Shown: positions 1 to 8,261 of the stretch, in pieces | How positions within the stretch are numbered: position 1 is the stretch's first letter | How the letters are laid out: every line of letters starts with the position of its first letter | DNA from: Guopingia tenuis | GTDB lineage: Bacteria; Bacillota; Clostridia; Christensenellales; Christensenellaceae | DNA length: 64,000 nt | NCBI RefSeq assembly: GCF_014384805.1 | Contig: NZ_JACRSS010000003.1 | Span: 62,001-126,000 of the forward strand | Reading direction: 5' to 3' | Translations under genes and position numbers: made by a program | Notes under the pieces: generated by a model | Database searches by the model: none | Seen by the model: only the letters and a program-made list of their open reading frames with translations | What the model was told of the DNA's origin: nothing

Positions 1-161
1 CTGCCACCAACGCGCAGATTCTGGGCGATGTCATTGATAAATGGCAGGCCAATGGATACACCCTGAAAAGTCTTGATGACCTGCCTGCTCCGGCAGCTGC
101 ATCACAGGTCAGCCCTTCCCCTTCTTCCCTGACTGCCCAGCCGGCAGCTTCCGGAACGTAA
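1..161 (+). CDS. Polysaccharide deacetylase, C-terminal fragment (5' end outside window)
   Basis: The frame is open from base 3 to the TAA at 159-161 and encodes 52 residues. The segment ILGDVIDKWQANGYTLKSLDDL has the form of the last helix and strand of NodB-fold polysaccharide deacetylases, where a conserved G-Y-x-(F/L)-x-(T/S)-L-D-(E/D)-L ends the catalytic domain. A Pro/Ala/Ser-rich tail of about 25 residues follows. The catalytic motifs lie upstream of the window, so the assignment rests on this terminal block. The other deacetylase here (11844-13232) ends its domain with a similar QGYQFVTVDEL. The family removes acetyl groups from cell-wall amino sugars outside the membrane. Confidence 0.6.
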   Translation, partial: ATNAQILGDVIDKWQANGYTLKSLDDLPAPAAASQVSPSPSSLTAQPAASGT

Positions 162-191
162 TTTTTCTCTTGCCGGGGAAATAGATCTTAA

Positions 192-236
192 GCGTGCCGC
201 AAAAGGCTGTTTTTGCTGCGGCGCGCCTTTTTATTT
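192..236 (+). terminator. Intrinsic terminator after the deacetylase
   Basis: GCGTGCCGC-AAAA pairs with TTTTGC-TGCGGCGCGC (small bulge), followed by CTTTTTATTT. It lies 30 bp after the stop codon and before the csoR promoter. Confidence 0.7.
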
Positions 237-261
237 CCCGCTTTGGCTTCGGTTTCCGGCA

Positions 262-290
262 TTGACAGAAGATGCCCGCGCCGATACAAT
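262..290 (+). promoter_or_regulatory. csoR promoter with downstream ATACCCC operator
   Basis: TTGACA (262-267), 17-bp spacer, TACAAT (285-290). An ATACCCC motif (302-308) inside an AT-rich imperfect palindrome lies just downstream of the -10. The same motif occurs twice at the ATPase promoter, so autorepression by CsoR is inferred. Confidence 0.6.
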
Positions 291-330
291 ATATAATACA
301 TATACCCCGTATTGTATTGGAGGCGGAAGC

Positions 331-606
331 ATGAGACAATGTATGGACTCTGAAAATCTGCACCGGAGGCTGAAAAAAATCATCGGGCAGGTGCAGGCGA
401 TTGACCGGATGATCGACGAAGATATCCCCTGCGAGGATGTTCTGTCCCAAATCAACGCCGCCAAGTCAGCGCTTCATGGCTGCGGCAAGGTGGTGCTGGA
501 AGGCCATATCCAGCATTGCGTCCGGGACGGCATCGCGCATGGCGACGCCGACAAGACCATCGAGAGCTTCACAAAGGCGGTGGAGCGTTTTGCCAACATG
601 ACATGA
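331..606 (+). CDS. csoR: CsoR/RcnR-family metal-sensing repressor
   Basis: 91 residues, all-helical DUF156 family. The copper-type ligand set is present: Cys34, His59 and Cys63 in the C...HxxxC arrangement of CsoR, rather than the N-terminal His set of RcnR. CsoR proteins bind Cu(I) between subunits of a tetramer and release operator DNA. The start is the ATG at 331, preceded by TTGGAGGCGG; an in-frame ATG at 262 falls inside the promoter. The gene lies 211 bp upstream of the metal ATPase, and both promoters carry ATACCCC motifs, so they probably form one regulon. Family assignment is firm; Cu(I) specificity is inferred from the ligands. Confidence 0.88.
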   Translation: MRQCMDSENLHRRLKKIIGQVQAIDRMIDEDIPCEDVLSQINAAKSALHGCGKVVLEGHIQHCVRDGIAHGDADKTIESFTKAVERFANMT

Positions 607-743
607 CGCAGGGCGTCGCCCTATCATAACAGCTGGCTGTTGTATGCTGCCGCTGTTATTTTTTTGCCCAAATATCCATCCGCGGCATAGCTAAACAGAC
701 CAAATCCTTTCTCACTTTCTATTCTCTGCAGCATACAAACGCC

Positions 744-772
744 TTGACAACCTATACCCCTATATGTATAAT
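744..772 (+). promoter_or_regulatory. Promoter of the metal ATPase operon with two ATACCCC operators
   Basis: Consensus TTGACA (744-749), 17-bp spacer, TATAAT (767-772). ATACCCC occurs in the spacer (754-760) and again downstream (785-791), each followed by a TAT/GTAT half. This placement suits occlusion of RNA polymerase by CsoR. Confidence 0.8.
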
Positions 773-817
773 TGAACTATACATATACCCCATTAGGTAT
801 ATGGGAAAGGAGATCCT

Positions 818-2698
818 ATGAAAACGCTCATGGCAAAGCTCGAGCATATTCTGGAACTGGGCGGCACGAAAAAGGATATCGCGCTCTTATCCATTTCCGG
901 CATTGCTCTCCTGCTGAGCCTCTTCCATGCGCCCCTCCCTTTGGATCCCGCATGGGTTTCCATCATATTATGCGGCGTTCCCATCATTTTGGAAGCTCTT
1001 ATCGGCCTGATCACTGCTTTTGACATTAAAGCAGACGTTTTAGTCTCCCTGGCCCTGATCGCCTCCATCTGCATCGGCGAGGATTTTGCAGCCGGCGAAG
1101 TCGCCTTTATCATGCAGCTGGGCGCCCTGCTGGAGGATCTCACGGTGTCCAAAGCCCGCGCGGGAATCGAAAAGCTGGTTCATCTGACGCCCCAGACGGC
1201 GCGGGTCATCTCCGATGGCGCCGAGCGCATCCTCCCCGCTGAACAGGTGCGGGTCGGCGATATTCTCCGGGTGCTCCCCGGCGAGACTGTCCCGGTGGAC
1301 GGCGTCATCCTCTCCGGCCAGACCTCAGTAAACCAGGCGGTCATGACCGGCGAATCCCTGCCGGTGGATAAAGCCGCCGGGGATGCGGTTTCCAGCGGAA
1401 CAGTCAATCAATTCGGCGCCTTTGAAATGCGGGCGGACAAGGTTGGCGAGGACAGCTCCATCCAGCGCATGATCCGTCTGGTGCAGTCGGCTGACGCGGG
1501 AAAGGCAAAAATTGTTGGCATCGCAGACCGCTGGGCCACATGGATCGTCGTGATCGCCCTGAGCGCCGCCGTCCTGACATGGCTGATCAGCGGTGAGATC
1601 ATCCGGGCGGTGACCATTCTCGTCGTCTTTTGCCCGTGCGCCCTGGTTCTCGCCACACCCACCGCCATCATGGCCGCCATCGGCAACGCCGCCAGGCACG
1701 GCTTTCTCGTCCGGGAAGGCGACGCCCTGGAACGGCTGGCGAAAGTGACAAAAATCACCTTTGACAAGACCGGCACCCTCACCTATGGCACGCCGCAGGT
1801 CATTCATGCCGCCAGCGTCCTGCCGGAAATGACGCAATCCGAGGTATACGCCCTCTGCGCCGCCGCGGAGCAGTTTTCCGAGCATCCCTTGGGCCGGGCG
1901 GTGACTGCCTGCTATAAAAAGGAATCCGGCAGAGTCCTTCTCCCGGCGGAGGATTTCCGGATGCTCCCGGGCCGGGGCGTTTTTGCCCGGGTCCAGGGAA
2001 AAATTGTCCTGGCGGGCAACCGGGAAATGTTGGCAGAACAGGGCATCGCCCTGGACGATGCCTCCGCAGCCCAACTGGACCCGTATCTCTCCCAGGGATG
2101 CACAGTCATTTATATGGCGGCGGACCAACGTCTGGCCGGATATCTCGTCCTTTCCGATACTGTGCGGGCGGAAAGTGCGGGCATGATCCAGGCGTTGGCC
2201 GGGCTTGGCGTTCAGCCAGTCCTTCTCACGGGAGATAACGAAAATGCCGCCGCAGCTATCGCCCGGCAGCTTCATATCGGTGAAATTCATGCCAATTGCC
2301 TGCCCGAAGACAAATTGGACTGCATTGGCATGTATCAGAAAAACCGAGAGTCCGTCTGTATGATCGGAGACGGGGTCAACGATGCGCCTGCCCTCAAAAA
2401 GGCGGATGTGGGGATCGCCATGGGCGGCGTGGGCAGCGACATCGCAGTTGATGCGGCGGATATCGCCCTGGTGGATGACGAAGTGCGGGAACTCCCCCAT
2501 CTCATCGCCCTATCCAAACGGATGATGACCACCATCAAATGCAATTTGAGCTTCTCCATGGGTCTGAATTTCCTGGCCATTGCCCTGGCCATCACCGGAA
2601 TTCTCAACCCAGTTGTGGGGGCGTTGGTGCATAACGCCGGATCGGTGCTCGTCATCATCAATTCGGCGTTGCTTTACCATTGGAAAAGGAGGAAATAG
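818..2698 (+). CDS. Heavy-metal-translocating P1B-type ATPase
   Basis: 626-residue membrane pump that exports metal ions with ATP. In order: hydrophobic helices in residues 20-110; actuator domain with TGES (177-180); the metal-site helix with CPC (272-274); phosphorylation motif DKTGT (from 316); an HP motif in SEHPLG; hinge GDGVNDAP (from 517). The last helix carries HNAGS (605-609) instead of the MxxSS of typical Cu(I) pumps or the DKG of Zn/Cd pumps. There is no N-terminal heavy-metal-associated domain. RBS AAAGGAG precedes the ATG at 818. The CsoR regulator suggests copper; the last-helix motif resembles the CtpC-like group, so the substrate is left open. Confidence 0.85.
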   Translation: MKTLMAKLEHILELGGTKKDIALLSISGIALLLSLFHAPLPLDPAWVSIILCGVPIILEALIGLITAFDIKADVLVSLALIASICIGEDFAAGEVAFIMQLGALLEDLTVSKARAGIEKLVHLTPQTARVISDGAERILPAEQVRVGDILRVLPGETVPVDGVILSGQTSVNQAVMTGESLPVDKAAGDAVSSGTVNQFGAFEMRADKVGEDSSIQRMIRLVQSADAGKAKIVGIADRWATWIVVIALSAAVLTWLISGEIIRAVTILVVFCPCALVLATPTAIMAAIGNAARHGFLVREGDALERLAKVTKITFDKTGTLTYGTPQVIHAASVLPEMTQSEVYALCAAAEQFSEHPLGRAVTACYKKESGRVLLPAEDFRMLPGRGVFARVQGKIVLAGNREMLAEQGIALDDASAAQLDPYLSQGCTVIYMAADQRLAGYLVLSDTVRAESAGMIQALAGLGVQPVLLTGDNENAAAAIARQLHIGEIHANCLPEDKLDCIGMYQKNRESVCMIGDGVNDAPALKKADVGIAMGGVGSDIAVDAADIALVDDEVRELPHLIALSKRMMTTIKCNLSFSMGLNFLAIALAITGILNPVVGALVHNAGSVLVIINSALLYHWKRRK

Positions 2699-2701
2699 AA
2701 C

Positions 2702-2878
2702 ATGGCAATCAGCATTATCGGCGCTGTCATCGGCGCAATGGTTCTTGGAGCGAGTTTTTACTACTTCAGGAAAGAAAAGGACGACCGGGAATCCCGAAAG
2801 ATCTATGGAATCATCGGCGGCATCGGCGGTCTGATCTTTATCGGATCCATCATCAAATTGATTTTTGACCTGTTATAG
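2702..2878 (+). CDS. Small two-helix membrane protein in the metal ATPase operon
   Basis: 58 residues. The ATG at 2702 lies 3 bp after the ATPase stop codon, and its AAAGGAGG RBS sits inside the end of the ATPase gene, so the two are translationally linked. Two hydrophobic segments (about 3-20 and 36-57), the second rich in GG, flank a charged cytoplasmic-looking loop RKEKDDRESRK. I do not recognise a family. The close coupling suggests an accessory subunit or modulator of the pump, but that is inference. Confidence 0.65.
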   Translation: MAISIIGAVIGAMVLGASFYYFRKEKDDRESRKIYGIIGGIGGLIFIGSIIKLIFDLL

Positions 2879-2960
2879 CGCATTGTCTGCGGCAAAAGGA
2901 CTCTTCCCGATGGCTTCGCATCTGTCCACAGGTGATTTTTCCTTTTCCGGCGGCAAAAGC

Positions 2961-3000
2961 AAAACACACCTGGAGCGGCCTACCGTCCCAGGTGTGTTTT
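2961..3000 (+). terminator. Bidirectional intrinsic terminator
   Basis: Perfect 13-bp arms AAAACACACCTGG / CCAGGTGTGTTTT (2961-2973, 2988-3000) between the convergent metal operon and the aldo/keto reductase. Confidence 0.8.
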
Positions 3001-3059
3001 ATTCTGTTCTTCATTTTTGTCCGGCCGCGCCTTCTTTACTGCACCGCCGTCATGCCGCC

Positions 3060-3911
3060 TCAGAAATCCACTTCGTCCGGCAGAGCGCACTGTCCGCCAA
3101 TGTTTTTCAGGGCGTCAATGGCCTGCATATCCGCCGCATCGATGGTGAAATCAAAGACCTTGGTGTTTTCCAGAATCCGGCTGGGGGTTACAGACTTGGG
3201 CAGGGGCAGAACGCCATGCTGCAGCACCCAGCGGATGCAGAGCTGCGCCACAGATTTCCCATATTTCGCCGCAATGGATTTCAGCGTCTCGTTTTCCAGC
3301 GCATCCTTGCGGCCCAGGGGGCTCCATGCCTCCACGACAATGTCATTTTTCAGGCAGTATTCCACGATATCCGTCTGCGCCCATCCCGGATGGAACTCGA
3401 TCTGGTTTACCATCGGCTTGATCTGCGCGGTTTCCATCAGCTCGTCGATATGATGCGGGAGGAAGTTGGAAAGGCCGATGGCTTTGATCTTCCCTTCCTG
3501 GTAGAGTTCCTCCATGGCGCGCCAGGTCTCGGCGTTGATCCCCTTGGCGGCGTCGCCAAACTGTTTGCGGTTGGCCGGCCAGTGGATCAGCAGAAGATCG
3601 AGATACTCCATCTGCAGGTTCTTCATGGTCTTGGCAAACGCAGCCTTGGTTTTTTCATAGCCGCGGTCACTGTTCCAAACCTTGCTGGTGATGAACAGCT
3701 GTTCCCGGGGCACGCCGCTTTTGCGGACGGCTTCTCCCACGCCCTCTTCATTTCCATAAAACGCCGCTGTATCGATATGGCGGTATCCCACTTTGATGGC
3801 CTCCAACACAGCCGCACAAGTCTCGTCGTTGGGCGTCTGGAACGTGCCATATCCCACGCAGGGAATGGAAAGCCCATTGTTCAACATAAAACTGCTCGTC
3901 AAATCCTTCAT
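3060..3911 (-). CDS. Aldo/keto reductase
   Basis: 283 residues, the usual length for short AKRs of the 2,5-diketo-gluconate reductase group (AKR5-like). The catalytic tetrad is visible as Asp47, Tyr52, Lys77 and His110, in DTAAFYGNE, TSKVWNSD and LLIHWP. The C-terminal PKSVTPSRI block is the NADPH-binding signature. These cytosolic enzymes reduce carbonyls with NADPH; the physiological substrate cannot be read from sequence. The start is the ATG at 3911, preceded by AGGAG at 8-10 nt; an open frame further upstream lacks an RBS. It stands alone between two terminators. Confidence 0.88.
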   Translation of the reverse strand: MKDLTSSFMLNNGLSIPCVGYGTFQTPNDETCAAVLEAIKVGYRHIDTAAFYGNEEGVGEAVRKSGVPREQLFITSKVWNSDRGYEKTKAAFAKTMKNLQMEYLDLLLIHWPANRKQFGDAAKGINAETWRAMEELYQEGKIKAIGLSNFLPHHIDELMETAQIKPMVNQIEFHPGWAQTDIVEYCLKNDIVVEAWSPLGRKDALENETLKSIAAKYGKSVAQLCIRWVLQHGVLPLPKSVTPSRILENTKVFDFTIDAADMQAIDALKNIGGQCALPDEVDF

Positions 3912-4013
3912 AACGCACTCCTCTTTTCTTTTGTTGTGTTGCTGTATGTATAGTATACCCCCAAACGCCGCCCCCGTCAAAGGTCTTTTCCCATTTTCCG
4001 GAATAACAGCAAA

Positions 4014-4042
4014 GGCAGAGCGGCTGGTAATCCGTTCTGCCT
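4014..4042 (-). terminator. Hairpin downstream of mgtE
   Basis: Stem AGGCAGA(A/G)CGG / CCG(C/T)TCTGCCT beginning 20 bp after the mgtE stop codon; the U-tract is weak, so termination may be partial. Confidence 0.45.
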
Positions 4043-4062
4043 CTATTGTTCCGCTTCCGCAG

Positions 4063-5406
4063 TCAAATGGGAAGCAGATGGGATGCAATTGTAAAATAAA
4101 TGATGAGCGACAGCGCATCCACGATCGTGGTAATCAGCGGCGCCGCCATAATTGCCGGATCCGCCTTGAGGAACTTGGCCAGAATCGGGAGAGCCCCGCC
4201 GATGGTCTTGGCGATCAGCACGGTGGCCACCAGCGCCAGCGTCACCGTCAGTGCCACCATTTCATTGCCCGGGTACGTCAGGATCAGGCGAACAAAGTTG
4301 ACAGCTCCCAGCCCTATGCCTACAATCAGGCTCACCCGAATTTCCTTCCACATGACGGCAAACAGATCCTTCGTGGAAATCTCGGAAAGCGCCATGCCGC
4401 GGATCACCAGAGTACTGCTCTGGGAGCCCGCGTTGCCGCCCGTGTCCGTCAGCATGGGGATAAAAGTCACCAAAAGGGGCATGGAGGCAAAGGCGGCCTC
4501 ATATTGCCCGAGAATACCCCCGGTAATCATGCCCGAAACCATGAGCACCAGCAGCCACATGAACCGTTTGCGGGCCATGGTGAAAACGCCGGTTTTGAGA
4601 TAAGGCTTTTCCGAGGGCGACATAGCCGCCATTTTTTCAAAGTCCTCCGTGGCCTCCTGTTCCATGACCTCCACAGCGTCGTCAATGGTTACAATGCCCA
4701 CCAGCCGGTTTTCCTGATCCACCACCGGCAGGGACAGCAGGTTATATTTCGCCAGCGTCCGGGCGACCTCCTCCCGGTCCTCCGTCGTCGTCACACATAT
4801 GACATCGTCGTCCATAATCTCTTCGATCCGCTGGTCATCTCGGGAAAGCAAAAGCTCTTTGACGGTCACAACCCCTTCCAGCACCCGGCTGGGGCCGGTA
4901 ACATAACAGGTATAGATGGTTTCCCGGTCCTCGCCGGTGCGGCGGATATGTGCGATGGCTTCTGCCACGGTCATGCCCCGCTTGAGATCCACAAATTCCG
5001 CCGTCATAATGCTGCCGGCCGTGTTTTCCTCATATTTGAGAAATTGGTTGATGAGATTCCTCGTCTCCGGCTTTGCGTTTTTCAGGATGCGCTTCACTAC
5101 GTTGGCAGGCAGCTCCTCCAGCGCGTCCACCGCGTCGTCCACATATAAATCTTCAATGATGCCCACGATCTCCTGGTCGGTGATGGAATCCACAATGACC
5201 TTCTGGGTATCCGCGGACAAGTTGGAAAAAACCTCCGCCGCCATCTCTTTTTTGAGCATACGAAAGACAACCGCTGCTTCCTCCGCATCCAGCGATTCCA
5301 GAAAATCCGCAATATCGATTTCGTTTTCTTCCTGAAGCGCATCCCGGAGCGCGGCAAACCGGCGCTCCTCCAAAAGCTGCATAAGATCTGCAAATTGACG
5401 TTCCAT
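4063..5406 (-). CDS. mgtE: Magnesium transporter MgtE
   Basis: 447 residues with the standard MgtE layout: superhelical N domain (about 1-125), two CBS domains (about 130-250), and five membrane helices (about 280-447). The pore signature PMLTDTGGNAGSQSSTLVIRG and the acidic helix DPAIMAAPLITTIVDA are intact. MgtE imports Mg2+ through a channel-like pore gated by Mg2+ bound to the cytosolic domains. The ATG at 5406 has AAGGAGGG 8 nt upstream. A long leader containing a small ORF precedes it (5407-5723); I did not find an M-box in this leader. Confidence 0.93.
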   Translation of the reverse strand: MERQFADLMQLLEERRFAALRDALQEENEIDIADFLESLDAEEAAVVFRMLKKEMAAEVFSNLSADTQKVIVDSITDQEIVGIIEDLYVDDAVDALEELPANVVKRILKNAKPETRNLINQFLKYEENTAGSIMTAEFVDLKRGMTVAEAIAHIRRTGEDRETIYTCYVTGPSRVLEGVVTVKELLLSRDDQRIEEIMDDDVICVTTTEDREEVARTLAKYNLLSLPVVDQENRLVGIVTIDDAVEVMEQEATEDFEKMAAMSPSEKPYLKTGVFTMARKRFMWLLVLMVSGMITGGILGQYEAAFASMPLLVTFIPMLTDTGGNAGSQSSTLVIRGMALSEISTKDLFAVMWKEIRVSLIVGIGLGAVNFVRLILTYPGNEMVALTVTLALVATVLIAKTIGGALPILAKFLKADPAIMAAPLITTIVDALSLIIYFTIASHLLPI

Positions 5407-5570
5407 TTTTCAAGCCCTCCTTGCTCGTTTTTTTCGTTCCAAGGCGGGAAGTGAAAAAAGGGCACAGCATTCTTCCCCTCGCGCGGCTGTTTTTTCTGCC
5501 GCCCCGCGGGGATATGGAATGAATTTTTTATCCGATGATTTGTTTCCTTAAGAAATAAAAAGGAAGGGGG

Positions 5571-5660
5571 CTATCCCCGCAGAAAGACAAGCGCCGCGGC
5601 TTTCCTGCTGCACAAATGATCGTCTGTGTCCATACTTTTACTTCGGCCGCAATTATCCAC
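5571..5660 (-). CDS. Candidate 29-codon leader ORF upstream of mgtE
   Basis: GTG start with a perfect AAGGAGG 7 nt upstream, 29 sense codons, then TAG. The peptide is basic with three cysteines or histidine-rich parts (DTDDHLCSRKAAALVFLRG at its end). The stop codon lies in the loop of a short GGGG-ATAG-CCCC hairpin followed by a T-rich run (TTCCTTTTTATTTC). A second stem, GCAG(G)AAAG / CTTTCTGC, ends at the same place and could compete. The arrangement recalls a leader-peptide attenuator, but the hairpin is only 4 bp and no homology is known to me. Confidence 0.35.
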   Translation of the reverse strand: MDNCGRSKSMDTDDHLCSRKAAALVFLRG

Positions 5661-5695
5661 TTGTTTTTCCTCCTTCCCGGATTTGATCCTTTTTT

Positions 5696-5723
5696 AGTAT
5701 ACTCGTTTTTTTGCAAACTGCAA
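5696..5723 (-). promoter_or_regulatory. mgtE promoter
   Basis: On the minus strand TTGCAG, 16-bp spacer, TATACT. This gives an mgtE leader of about 285 nt. Confidence 0.5.
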
Positions 5724-5740
5724 GCGGCATTTTCAACTTT

Positions 5741-6790
5741 TTACAAGTTTTTTTCAAAGACTGCCGCGCGGCAGGCGGGCGTTCCGCCCAAGGCCCGGCA
5801 GGTATGCCGGGATAGCCACGCTACTTCTCCCATGAGGCCGGCCTGTATATAGCTATATCCCCGTTTTTCCACCCCTTCCAGGGCGGCGGCATAGGCCGAA
5901 AGGATGGCCCCTTTTCCCTGGGCTGCGGGAACTGCGGCCTGCAAGAAGAACCGACACCCCGGAGCCTTTGCGCACAGGCGCTGGAATTCCCCGGCATGCC
6001 GCAGGCCCCACCTGCCCTGCATCTGCCGGGCGATCCAGTCATAATCCGGCATCCCGGCCAGGCAGGCCGCAGGCCGGCCTGCGCGGTCGTATACGATATA
6101 GGAAACCGTCGGGTCTAACAGATATCCCATTTCCCGCGCCATTTTCCCAAAACCGTTTTGGGGATACTCGCCCGCCGCACGCAGGATGGCCGCCACATCG
6201 CCCGCCATCCGCCGGGTATTTTCCGGCCCCATGGAAACCGCAACATAGCCATGTCGCTGTTTTGCCCAGGCCGCGGCCTTTTCGAGCCGCAGGACAGGGA
6301 TCTGCTCCGCTTTTATTGTCAGGACATCCCAGGCTTTCCATTCCCGATATCCTTTCTTTTCCAGACATTCCCGCATCCAATCCGGGTCCCGGCGGCCAAA
6401 GCATTCCCCGCCCAAAAGCAGGCCGCGTCCCTGCTCCCAGTCCCGGGGATGAAGCGGCCCCAAAAGGCGCGCGGCCCCCAGCCGGCGGGCTTCCCTTTCC
6501 GCCGCTTCCAGCACGGCCTGCACAGCTTCCTGTTTTTTTCCCATCAAAAGCCCAAAAAGAGCACAGGGCTCTCCCCGTTTCCGGGAAAGCTCTGCGCTCT
6601 TATCCACAAATATCCGCGCCGCCGGCTGTCCGTCCTCCCATGCCAGAAAACAGGAGGCATGGTGCGTACTTCCAGAAAGGGCATCTTCCTTTTTTTCCAA
6701 CCAGAGGCCCGGCTCCTGCCCCAAAAGCCCGGGAAGGCCCCAAAACGCTTTTCCTCCTCTTCCCCGTTCTTTTTTCACAGTCACCGCCAT
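5741..6790 (-). CDS. GNAT-fold protein, YghO-like (putative acyltransferase)
   Basis: 349 residues. The segment LGPLHPRDWEQGRGLLLGGE followed about 20 residues later by KKGYREWKAWDVL resembles the G-P-x-x-x-x-x-x-x-x-G-L-L-x-x-G-(F/E) and Y-G-F-x-K-x-x-D blocks of the GNAT-related YghO-type family, whose reaction is unknown. The start is the ATG at 6790, 2 bp from the symporter stop codon, with AAAGAAGG inside the end of that gene, so translation is probably coupled. The C-terminal half is rich in Ala/Arg and contains no membrane segment. Family call is moderate; function is not assigned. Confidence 0.5.
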   Translation of the reverse strand: MAVTVKKERGRGGKAFWGLPGLLGQEPGLWLEKKEDALSGSTHHASCFLAWEDGQPAARIFVDKSAELSRKRGEPCALFGLLMGKKQEAVQAVLEAAEREARRLGAARLLGPLHPRDWEQGRGLLLGGECFGRRDPDWMRECLEKKGYREWKAWDVLTIKAEQIPVLRLEKAAAWAKQRHGYVAVSMGPENTRRMAGDVAAILRAAGEYPQNGFGKMAREMGYLLDPTVSYIVYDRAGRPAACLAGMPDYDWIARQMQGRWGLRHAGEFQRLCAKAPGCRFFLQAAVPAAQGKGAILSAYAAALEGVEKRGYSYIQAGLMGEVAWLSRHTCRALGGTPACRAAVFEKNL

Positions 6791-6792
6791 TT

Positions 6793-8154
6793 TCAGCCTT
6801 CTTTCTGCGCGGTTCCCTCCTGTTTTGCATCTTCGCGCCCGATTTTGAATTTGGCGCAGACGATCATTCCCGCCACAAACACGATGAGCGGCATGATAAC
6901 CAGCAGCAGCTTGATGGCCAGAATGGCCCCTGCCGGCTGCTCGACGAAAACTTCTTCCGCCGTGGAGATATATCCGCACCATCCCAGTATGCCCATAATG
7001 AGGGCGCTGAATGCGGCATTTCCGATTTTGGTTAAAAATGTCATCACGCCGGTATAGCTTCCGCTTCCCGTCGTGTGATCCGCAGCAATGGCCCGGTCGA
7101 TGGCTTCGGGCACGATAGCGGAAGGCATGACATGCAGGGCGGATACGCCGATGCCCAATAGAGGCACCAGCACCCACACAATGCTGCGGACAAAGTCCGT
7201 GGGCAGCGCCAGACAGCAGAGCGTCACGCAGAACAGCGCCGCGCCCCAGATATAGGCCTTGCGCTTGTCAAACTTATTGCTGACCCAGACCCAGAAGGGC
7301 AGAAACGCGATAGCCAGGCCAAAGATGATGCCGGCAATCAAGGCATATTCGTCATACATCAGCAGCACATATTTCACATAATAGATGAGCAGAAGCTGCA
7401 AAACGGCAATTCCCATCCAGGAAAACACATAGATGGCGAGGCCCTTGTTGAAATCCTTGTTTTTCACGGCCCGGCGCAGGTCCTTGAAAAAGCTGGTGCG
7501 CTGGGTCTTGGTTTTGGGCTTGATTTCACTCTTGGGCTCCTTGCCGCTGAAAAAGGCAAACAGCGGCGAAATGGCGATGGGAATGGCCATGATCCAGGCC
7601 ATCTGGGAGAATCCCTGGGAAACCACATCCGCGGATTTCCAGATCATGGAGGGGATGGTCGCCCCCACCAGCCCAAAGGCAATGGAAAACAGCATCCGCC
7701 AGGCAGAAACCGAAGTGCGCCCGTCATAAGTGGGGTCGATCTCCATACCATAGGCCAGATACGGCACGATGAAAAAGGTGGAGAGCACCAGGAGCAGCAT
7801 ATATGCCAGGATAATCAGAATCAGCTTGACCGCCATGGTTTCTCCCGTGGGGATGGAGAACATCAGGCCAAAGGCTGCCGCCATGGGAAGCGCCATATAT
7901 AGGAAAAAGGGCCGCCGTTTGCCCAGCCGGCTCCGGCAGGTATCCGATTTATATCCCGCATAGGGATCGGTAATCGCATCCCAGATATTTCCCGCAAAGC
8001 TGACAACTGCCGCCCATCCGGCGGGGATACCCAACACATCCGTCAAATAAAACATCAAAAACAGGGGAACCACGGTGAAAATGAGCGTATTGGAGATTTC
8101 CCCCACGCCATACATTACCTTGCGCCATGTCTTGATGCCCTGCTGTTTCTTCAA
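6793..8154 (-). CDS. GPH-family glycoside/pentoside/hexuronide:cation symporter
   Basis: 453 residues, about 12 membrane helices. The N-terminal YGVGEISN and the conserved loop GNIWDAITDPYAGYKSD...RSRLGKRRPF are the hallmark of the MelB-like GPH group of the MFS, where the Asp residues take part in cation and sugar binding. It should import a sugar or glycoside with Na+ or H+ in the cytoplasmic membrane. The start is TTG at 8154 with AAGGAGGG 8 nt upstream. No glycosidase lies next to it, so the substrate is unknown. The following GNAT-like gene is coupled to it. Confidence 0.88.
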   Translation of the reverse strand: MKKQQGIKTWRKVMYGVGEISNTLIFTVVPLFLMFYLTDVLGIPAGWAAVVSFAGNIWDAITDPYAGYKSDTCRSRLGKRRPFFLYMALPMAAAFGLMFSIPTGETMAVKLILIILAYMLLLVLSTFFIVPYLAYGMEIDPTYDGRTSVSAWRMLFSIAFGLVGATIPSMIWKSADVVSQGFSQMAWIMAIPIAISPLFAFFSGKEPKSEIKPKTKTQRTSFFKDLRRAVKNKDFNKGLAIYVFSWMGIAVLQLLLIYYVKYVLLMYDEYALIAGIIFGLAIAFLPFWVWVSNKFDKRKAYIWGAALFCVTLCCLALPTDFVRSIVWVLVPLLGIGVSALHVMPSAIVPEAIDRAIAADHTTGSGSYTGVMTFLTKIGNAAFSALIMGILGWCGYISTAEEVFVEQPAGAILAIKLLLVIMPLIVFVAGMIVCAKFKIGREDAKQEGTAQKEG

Positions 8155-8199
8155 TCTCTTTCCCTCCTTGGTTCTCCTCTATATTGCATGTGATAGCAT

Positions 8200-8227
8200 A
8201 AGACGGGCGTTTCCCAGCGCCCGTCTT
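8200..8227 (-). terminator. Strong hairpin between ileS and the symporter
   Basis: Perfect 10-bp stem AAGACGGGCG / CGCCCGTCTT about 35 nt after the ileS stop. The T-rich side faces the plus strand, so termination of ileS may be incomplete and some readthrough into the symporter is possible. Confidence 0.5.
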
Positions 8228-8261
8228 GCTTTTATTTGCTTTTTTGCCCGTTCGGTTTCCT

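Noticed and set aside
5528..5716. 62-codon frame upstream of mgtE
   Set aside because: Begins inside the promoter, without an RBS; the smaller GTG frame at 5571-5660 is the better candidate.
5407..5740. M-box magnesium riboswitch before mgtE
   Set aside because: I looked for the conserved M-box blocks and did not find them.
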